A stretch of 64,000 nt of DNA from contig NC_081543.1 in NCBI RefSeq assembly GCF_901000735.1, positions 32,944,771-33,008,770 of the forward strand, given 5' to 3'. The stretch is from Corylus avellana. Taxonomy: Eukaryota; Streptophyta; Magnoliopsida; Fagales; Betulaceae. Under the pieces are notes generated by a model. It searched no databases, was not told where the DNA came from, and was given only the letters and a program-made list of their open reading frames with translations. This document shows, in pieces, positions 58,420 through 64,000 of this stretch (position 1 is the stretch's first letter; each line of letters begins with the position of its first letter). The position numbers and the translations under genes were made by a program.

Positions 58420-59727
58420 ATGTCTTCTTCTCTTTCAGCACCAACAATGCCGTTGCTTTCCCTCTTCCTTTTCTCGCTCTTTTCCTTCATCGCCCAAGCC
58501 GCTGTTCCTCGCAACGCAACATTCAAGTATCTCAATGGAGGAGAATTCGGGCCGTACGTTGTTGAGTACGACGGAAACTATCGTACTCTGCCCGTTTTCA
58601 GCTCCCCATTCCAGCTCTGCTTCTACAACACCACCCCAAATGCCTTCACACTCGCCTTGCGGATGGCTACCACGCGCTCGGAGTCACTCTTCCGTTGGGT
58701 TTGGGAAGCCAACAGAGGCAACCCAGTTCGCGAAAACGCCACCCTCTCTTTCGGCGCCGACGGGAACTTGGTCTTGGCCGACGCCGGCGGCCGGGTCGCT
58801 TGGCAAACCAACACGGCCAATAAAGGCGTTGTCGGGTTCAAATTGCTCCCAAACGGTAACTTGGTCCTTCATGACTCCAAGGGAAATTTCGTCTGGCAGA
58901 GTTTTGACCATCCAACGGACACCCTCTTGGTCGGGCAATCTCTACGCGCCGGCGGCCCAGCCAAGCTTGTGAGCAGAGCTTCCGAAAGGGATAACGTAGA
59001 TGGGTCTTACAGCTTGGTGATGGAGACCAAACGAGTGGCTCTGTACTATAAAAGGGTTCTCTATTTCTCACCATCTGATTGGTTTTATGTCCCAGAAAGT
59101 TACTTACAATATGTGAAGATATATGCTTCCCCAGACACCGACGAGGGCTATGCTTATGACATAGGCTTAGACTACCAAGTGGCAAACTCCTCATCCTCCG
59201 GCAATCGGATTTTGGCCAGGCCGAAGTACAACAGCACATTATCATTTCTTCGTCTTGGCATCGATGGAAATCTCAGGCTGTATACTTACTACGACAAGGT
59301 GGATTGGGGTGCTTGGGAGGTGACATACACTCTGTTTGACAGGGACTCTGCTGAGAGCGAGTGCCAATTGCCCGAGCGTTGTGGGGCATTGGGGATTTGC
59401 GAGGACAACCAATGCGTTGCCTGCCCTTTGTCAAATGGGTTGGTGGGGTGGAGCAAGGATTGCAAGGCCAAGAAGCTAACTTCTTGTGGCGTGAAAGATT
59501 TTCGATACTATAAGGTTGAAGGTGTTGATCATTTCATGAGTAAATTCACGGCGGGAGATGGGGTGAACGAGAGTGCTTGTGGGAAGAAGTGCTCGGCAGA
59601 TTGCAAGTGCTTGGGCTACTTTTACCATGGGGAGAGTTCCAAGTGTTGGATTGCTTATGATCTCAACACCCTGACAAAAGTCTCGAATTCTACTCATGTG
59701 GGCTATATAAAGGTGCCGAATCACTAA
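58420..59727 (+). CDS. EP1-like glycoprotein (bulb-type lectin, PAN-like C-terminus)
   Basis: Single exon, 435 residues from the ATG at 58420; a later ATG at 58447 would also keep the signal peptide (PLLSLFLFSLFSFIAQA). The mature part has AVPRNATFKYLNGGEFGPYV, the lectin signature LSFGADGNLVLADAGGRVAW, LLPNGNLVLHDSKGNFVWQS and FDHPTDTLLVGQS, then CGALGICEDNQCVACPLSNG and the PAN-like ACGKKCSADCKCLGYFYHGE. No transmembrane or kinase domain: a secreted glycoprotein. Compared with 48525-49901 it shares the whole architecture and many exact blocks, but the middle third (residues about 200-290) is diverged. The paralogues face away from each other across about 8.5 kb of repeats. Confidence 0.93.
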   Translation: MSSSLSAPTMPLLSLFLFSLFSFIAQAAVPRNATFKYLNGGEFGPYVVEYDGNYRTLPVFSSPFQLCFYNTTPNAFTLALRMATTRSESLFRWVWEANRGNPVRENATLSFGADGNLVLADAGGRVAWQTNTANKGVVGFKLLPNGNLVLHDSKGNFVWQSFDHPTDTLLVGQSLRAGGPAKLVSRASERDNVDGSYSLVMETKRVALYYKRVLYFSPSDWFYVPESYLQYVKIYASPDTDEGYAYDIGLDYQVANSSSSGNRILARPKYNSTLSFLRLGIDGNLRLYTYYDKVDWGAWEVTYTLFDRDSAESECQLPERCGALGICEDNQCVACPLSNGLVGWSKDCKAKKLTSCGVKDFRYYKVEGVDHFMSKFTAGDGVNESACGKKCSADCKCLGYFYHGESSKCWIAYDLNTLTKVSNSTHVGYIKVPNH

Positions 59728-59929
59728 CAAGGCGAAAGTGGGGAAATATCTTGGTGTTATTTGATCAAGCTCTTGTTCCCTATTAATATGTACTCAATAT
59801 CTAAGGAGTTTTGGAAAGTTGTGTGTGTGTGTTTCACTTCCCCAATCGGAGAAGATGGGATCCATGAAAAAAATAAGCTTGTTATAATGCTCATAAATTC
59901 ATAATGGGGTTTTTATTATTATTTTCTGT

Positions 59930-60182
59930 TGAAATTAGTAGGGAAACCTAAGTTATGAAAAATAATACCGAAAGCAAGAGAGAAAATATGGAAAAAGAAT
60001 TATAGGTGGTTCGATGTTAAGCATTTATGTCCATCACTCTAGAGAGTTCTAAGAACTACATTGTGCTCTGGTTTACTTGTTTGTCTATAATACAAAAGTC
60101 CCTGACGTATGGAAATCAAATTCTTGAGATTTGATTATACTCCCAAGATTTGATTACAGTCTACTCAATATCAACCTAATAT
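59930..60182 (+). repeat. Possible LTR fragment
   Basis: AAGAATTATAGGTGGTTCGATG with the following text resembles the LTR of plant Copia-type elements that carry a GGTTCG-type motif. Only one such fragment is seen, with no partner LTR, and the MULE at 60192 cuts its right side. Confidence 0.3.
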
Positions 60183-60191
60183 AATATATAC

Positions 60192-60613
60192 GGGACTGGC
60201 TTCAACTACCGCATATATGCGGTAATTTGCTTGGATGGCATAGATTCTACCAAATGTCTTTTAACCCCCAAACAACACCGTTTGGTAACAGCAAGCAAAA
60301 AAAAACAAAACAAAATCCGTCTATTTTCTTCCGTCTATGCGAACAGAGTTGCCGTCATTTTGTTTGATTTACACAAACAGACTTCCTTTGCTTCTATTTT
60401 CTTCCTTTCCACAGCAATACAAGAGTCTAGCCCTCGACAGCTCGACGCTGGAATAGTAAAGGCTCTTCTCCTTTTCTACAAATCTGTAAGTTTGCAACAC
60501 TCTTTACTAAGAGAGACTCCATCCATATATGTGTTGTTTTTGGGTTAAAAGACATCTGGTAGAATCTTGGCCATCCAAGCAAAGTACCGCAGATACCGCA
60601 TTGAAGCCGGTCC
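60192..60613. mobile_element. Non-autonomous MULE, 422 bp
   Basis: Perfect 9-bp TSD AATATATAC at 60183-60191 and 60614-60622. TIRs of about 85 bases: GGGACTGGCTTCAACTACCG against the complement of CGCATTGAAGCCGGTCC, then TTTGCTTGGATGGC and GATTCTACCAAATGTCTTTT with their inverses. Non-coding. Confidence 0.9.
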
Positions 60614-60630
60614 AATATATACGATATATT

Positions 60631-60632
<2 letters not shown>

Positions 60633-60665
<33 letters not shown>
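60633..60665. repeat. (TTA)n microsatellite
   Basis: Eleven or so TTA units, directly beyond the MULE's right flank. Confidence 0.9.
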
Positions 60666-60883
60666 GTAGTTCATGGGACCAAGTTATAAATTAGTTGTAG
60701 TTGATGAGAGCATAAGATAATTACCCAAAAAAAAAAAAAATTAGGAACAAACAGGATGACAAAAATGGTTATTCTCAAAATTGCTTATTTTATTTATGTA
60801 TTTATTCTAATTACCCAACGTGACCTTAGTTGTTGAATGCAATTATGCAAGTCACTGCAGGGGTGGAATTTGATAAGCTCTTT

Positions 60884-61133
60884 TAGGCCCCGCTATCCCT
60901 TAAGGTACTTAGAGCTTTTGAGAAATAAAATTTTTAAGTCAAAAAGAACTTTTGAGCAAAAACTTCATTTTTAAGTTTTTGTCAAAAGTGTGTTTTGGCC
61001 ATTTTTAGGTTTTTTGAACCCTTAAAAACGCTTTTAATTTTTTTACTAAACGAGTATTTTTTTTTTTTCAAACGGACTTTTTGAGTATTAAAAGCACTTT
61101 TAGACCTCTCAAACGTAACCACAAACAAGACCT
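60884..61133. mobile_element. hAT-type MITE, third copy
   Basis: Contains AGCTTTTGAGAAATAAAATT, GTTTTGGCCATTTTTAGGTT and AAAAGCACTTTTAGACCTCT in the order seen at 18268-18514. The left end is degraded; the right end reads CAAACAAGACC. Confidence 0.5.
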
Positions 61134-61401
61134 TTTTAGGATTTTTCTCACTCTCCCATACGCAAGGTCGTTACGAATAGGAAAAACATACAGCAAACCT
61201 TTGTTAGGCCATTGGCCCATTGCTATTAATTATGGGCTTCAGTCTAGATGAAGACAACTTGGTTGGGCCTGAAAGGTTGATGATGGAGCCCAGAATATGG
61301 TCACCAAAGCCATTTCTCTCCTTCTCATGTTTAGAATATGTGTACTCAATTGATGGGCCTAGACAATAATAAGGGATATGTCTCTCACTTATCTTAATCT
61401 T

Positions 61402-61495
61402 TTCACGCACAAAGGAAGAGAAAGAGAAAAGATGATTCGAACTAATGACCCTTGTTTTGTAGTTCCCACCCAATTGAGCTATTCCTTGAAAACGA
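61402..61495 (-). mobile_element. tRNA-derived SINE, minus strand, 94 bp
   Basis: Perfect 15-bp TSD ACTTATCTTAATCTT at 61387-61401 and 61496-61510. On the minus strand a box A-like segment (GGAATAGCTCAATTGGGTGG) and box B (TTAGTTCGAATCA) lie in tRNA-like spacing. The 3' tail is short. Confidence 0.85.
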
Positions 61496-62171
61496 CTTAT
61501 CTTAATCTTAAGAGCACCATATATCCAAATAAAATAGCATATTTACAATATTTCTAAATATGGGATCGGATATTTACATACACATAGATCTTAGAATTAA
61601 AATGATAGGGAGGAGGATTGGAGTGCATGGCAAGTGAACTACACTCTTTCCTCGAGTGATTTAGGTGAGAAATAGTAATGCTATATGCTACACTTTCATC
61701 TTATTTAATTAATATTGTCGTGCCTATCAATCTTTAGATTTTTTAAAATTTTAAATTGACGTGGAGCTAATTAATTGGTACCCATAACATTTCTTCTGGT
61801 CCAATTAATCTGCTCCATGTCAATTTAGTATCTATCTCCTAGTAAAAAGTAGATGCAACCTGACTAGGCGAGAAGCTTAATAAAACAGTATCAGAAGAAA
61901 GATAAATAATTCTTAGATCTTGAGTCTATCAATGATCTGATAATTATTTTCAAAATTATAAAGTCTATCTATGGTTTCAAGAAAAAGTATGAAGAAAACT
62001 CACTTGTGAAAAATATATGTTACCGTTGAGAATTGAATATATTTTTACCGGGTTCTTTCTCTCTAGCTATGTTGTAAAAAAACTTTAAACCAAAAATTGT
62101 TTTTTTTTTTTAAATAAATAAATAAACGTTTTGAAAAGATATTTTGGAAATAAAATTTTTTCAAGCTATCT

Positions 62172-63202
62172 CAAGGGCGGACCAGGGGGGTCGAGGGTAG
62201 GCATATGCCCACCCTCAACTCCTAAAAATCCCATCTACCATGGTAAAAATTTTCTTATGCTATTATTATGCCCTCCCTCAGTCATAGTTGTGCCCTCCAC
62301 CCTCATGCTTTAGCCTTATTTTGCCCCTTAATAAGTTGAAATTTGAAAATTTTCAGAGAAAAAAAAAAGAAAAAAAAGGAAAATGCAAGTTTCAGTGTTT
62401 CAGAAGAATAAAACGGGGAAGATGATGAACTCACCGTTTTGGCGTTTTGTCATTTGTGAGAGTAGTAATCGTGATTCATGCAGCAACTGCAGCCACGAGT
62501 TTAGAGAGGAATTTAAGTTATTTACTATAAGTTATAATATTATATAATGAAGAAAATAATAATATACATTAATATTATAGTATTATATAATTTTTTGAAG
62601 GGGACCAGCCGTGCACAAAAGGGGACCATTCTATTTGGTAAAAAATATAGAAAGGGGACCGTTTAGATTTAATTTTTTATTTTTTAAAAAAAATTAATTG
62701 TCTTAATATTTATATTGCTATTTAGGATTCAGCATTTCAGCATATTCTTGATAATAACTTCAACGAAAATTGAGGTATGTAAATATATAATTAAATTTTT
62801 AGATTTAGATTTAAATTGTTCTTTTAAATTATGCTATTCAGCCCATTCTTGATAATTGTTTTTATATTTAATTATTTATGAATTTATATAGTTTTGTTTC
62901 ATATTTTAATTGTATAAATATATAATTGTAGTTATATGAGATTATGGAGAAAAGCAACGATTCTATTGACCTCCAATTAAATTTTAAACTACTTGGTGTT
63001 GAAGTAGATTTAGCAAATCTGCCCGGAGATTCTTGCTTAAGAAAAAAAATGTGATCATCTTAGTGATAGAGACCAAATCCAAAGAGCATATCTACAAATA
63101 AGAGCTTGTCATTTTTTATATTTAATTATTATTTAATTAATTTTATTAAAAAAAAAAATGCCCCCCATGAGTGAAGATCCATATATGCAGGATCCACCAC
63201 TG
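62172..63202 (+). mobile_element. Deleted hAT-superfamily element, 1031 bp
   Basis: Flanks AGCTATCT (62164-62171) and AGCTACCT (63203-63210) are an 8-bp TSD with one mismatch, as for hAT. The ends CAAGGGCGGACCAGGGGGG and CAGGATCCACCACTG are the same type as the element at 7665. It contains a transposase N-terminal remnant at 62944-63110. Confidence 0.8.
62944..63110 (+). pseudogene. hAT transposase N-terminal remnant (ZMYM1/TTF-type)
   Basis: From 62944: MEKSNDSIDLQLNFKLLGVE then VDLANLPGDSCLRKKM and a stop. In the +1 frame from about 63056: HLSDRDQIQRAYLQIRACHF. These two blocks are the conserved start of TTF-type hAT proteins, where a DLPADPGLR-like motif is followed by a PNDRDQVRRAYLxxGPCQP-like motif (x variable). 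One frameshift and the loss of everything downstream make it a pseudogene. Confidence 0.75.
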
Positions 63203-63210
63203 AGCTACCT

Positions 63211-64000
63211 CCATAACTTGTCACCTTTTATGATAGATGTCATTTTCGAAACATTTCGATACCTAAAAACAACATAAATTTCATAATTTAAGAATCTACC
63301 TAACCCCTAAAAGGTAGTATATTTTGTTCATGTCAAGGATTTGACTTACATGCTGTTATTTTAATAATAATATGTATGTTGTAGTGTAAGTAACAATTAA
63401 GATTAAATCTCAAAGTTGACTTACTTTTAAAAGAAGCTTTTAATATCAGAGAGAAAATAAAAAATTTTTTTTGAAAGATTCAATCTTAATATTTGCTTAA
63501 ACTACGGCATACATTCCGGATCCACGGAAAACAAAACATAAAATGATGCCCTAGAATCAGTTGAGCATATGCCAAGAAGGACTCTTTTCCACAATAATAT
63601 CCTTCTCCCGTCTCACGTCCCACGTCCCAACGACCCCGCAACTCATATTGCACGGTCGTTTGACTAAATGTCCATTATAAAGCGAATTACCCTTTAATCA
63701 CTGCGCCATCTCCCAACGCCATCTCCCAAAGCAATTTCCTTTTCCTCTCCCCATGCGGCCATGCCCAAAGGAACCGGCAACCCACGTGTCACATTCTCCC
63801 GAGATAAGTGGATCAGCAAATTATTTCAGTCAAACATGCCTTCCATGACAGTCCAAAAAGAGAAAGGTTAGAATTTAATAAAAACTTAATATTTTATTCA
63901 TAAATCTTTTGAAGGAAAAAAGATAAAATAATAATAATAATAATGTGGCATCTTACAAAATAAACTTTTATGGATAAAATATGAAGTTTTTATTAGATTA
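63211..64000. other. Intergenic to window end
   Basis: No gene recognised. 63600-63790 is richer in C and could be a promoter or 5' UTR of a gene beyond the window, but no start can be supported. Confidence 0.35.

Noticed and set aside
1..64000. CRISPR array, bacterial operon or other prokaryotic system
   Set aside because: No short regularly spaced repeats with unique spacers; introns, TATA boxes and plant elements show nuclear plant DNA throughout.

Overview
This window is A+T-rich nuclear DNA of a flowering plant. The evidence is spliceosomal introns, a plastid-type uroporphyrinogen decarboxylase, an ALOG/LSH regulator, a GEM-like GRAM protein, EP1-like lectin glycoproteins, and plant-type SINE, TRIM, MULE and hAT elements. 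The gene set and repeat style suggest a woody eudicot, probably a rosid. That is an inference; no species marker is visible. Two runs of N (61 and 100 bases) show that this is a draft or scaffolded assembly.

Layout. 1.3-3.2 kb: intronless PNGase A-family gene (+). 3.4-11.3 kb: repeats, including a small LTR element, a degenerate MULE, a 440-bp MULE, a hAT element with a broken transposase C-terminus, and a 542-bp MULE with a perfect 9-bp target-site duplication (TSD). 11.4-15.4 kb: six-exon uroporphyrinogen decarboxylase (+), tail-to-tail with a four-exon GEM-like GRAM gene (-, 15.8-17.8 kb). 18-31 kb: repeats only (MITEs, a SINE, a small LTR element split by a Harbinger-type MITE, long AT runs). 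31.0-31.6 kb: single-exon ALOG/LSH gene (-). 37.3-40.3 kb: a 5'-truncated LINE inserted at the very edge of a 1.5-kb MULE; the MULE carries an unidentified ORF, and a 281-bp TRIM sits inside it. 41-43.4 kb: tandem-repeat block around an assembly gap. 47-48.4 kb: a block repeated on both sides of the second gap. 48.5-49.9 kb (-) and 58.4-59.7 kb (+): two divergent EP1-like bulb-type lectin glycoprotein paralogues. Between them lies a tandem duplication of about 3 kb made of transposon debris. 60-64 kb: a 422-bp MULE, a SINE, and a hAT element with a broken transposase N-terminus.

The host genes share no evident pathway: N-glycan removal, tetrapyrrole synthesis, a GRAM regulator, a developmental transcription factor, and two secreted lectin glycoproteins. 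No novel defence or metabolic system is visible. The main interest is transposon history, because many elements have exact TSDs and nested or empty sites that allow the order of events to be worked out. All boundaries come from reading the sequence by eye; no alignment or database search was run.
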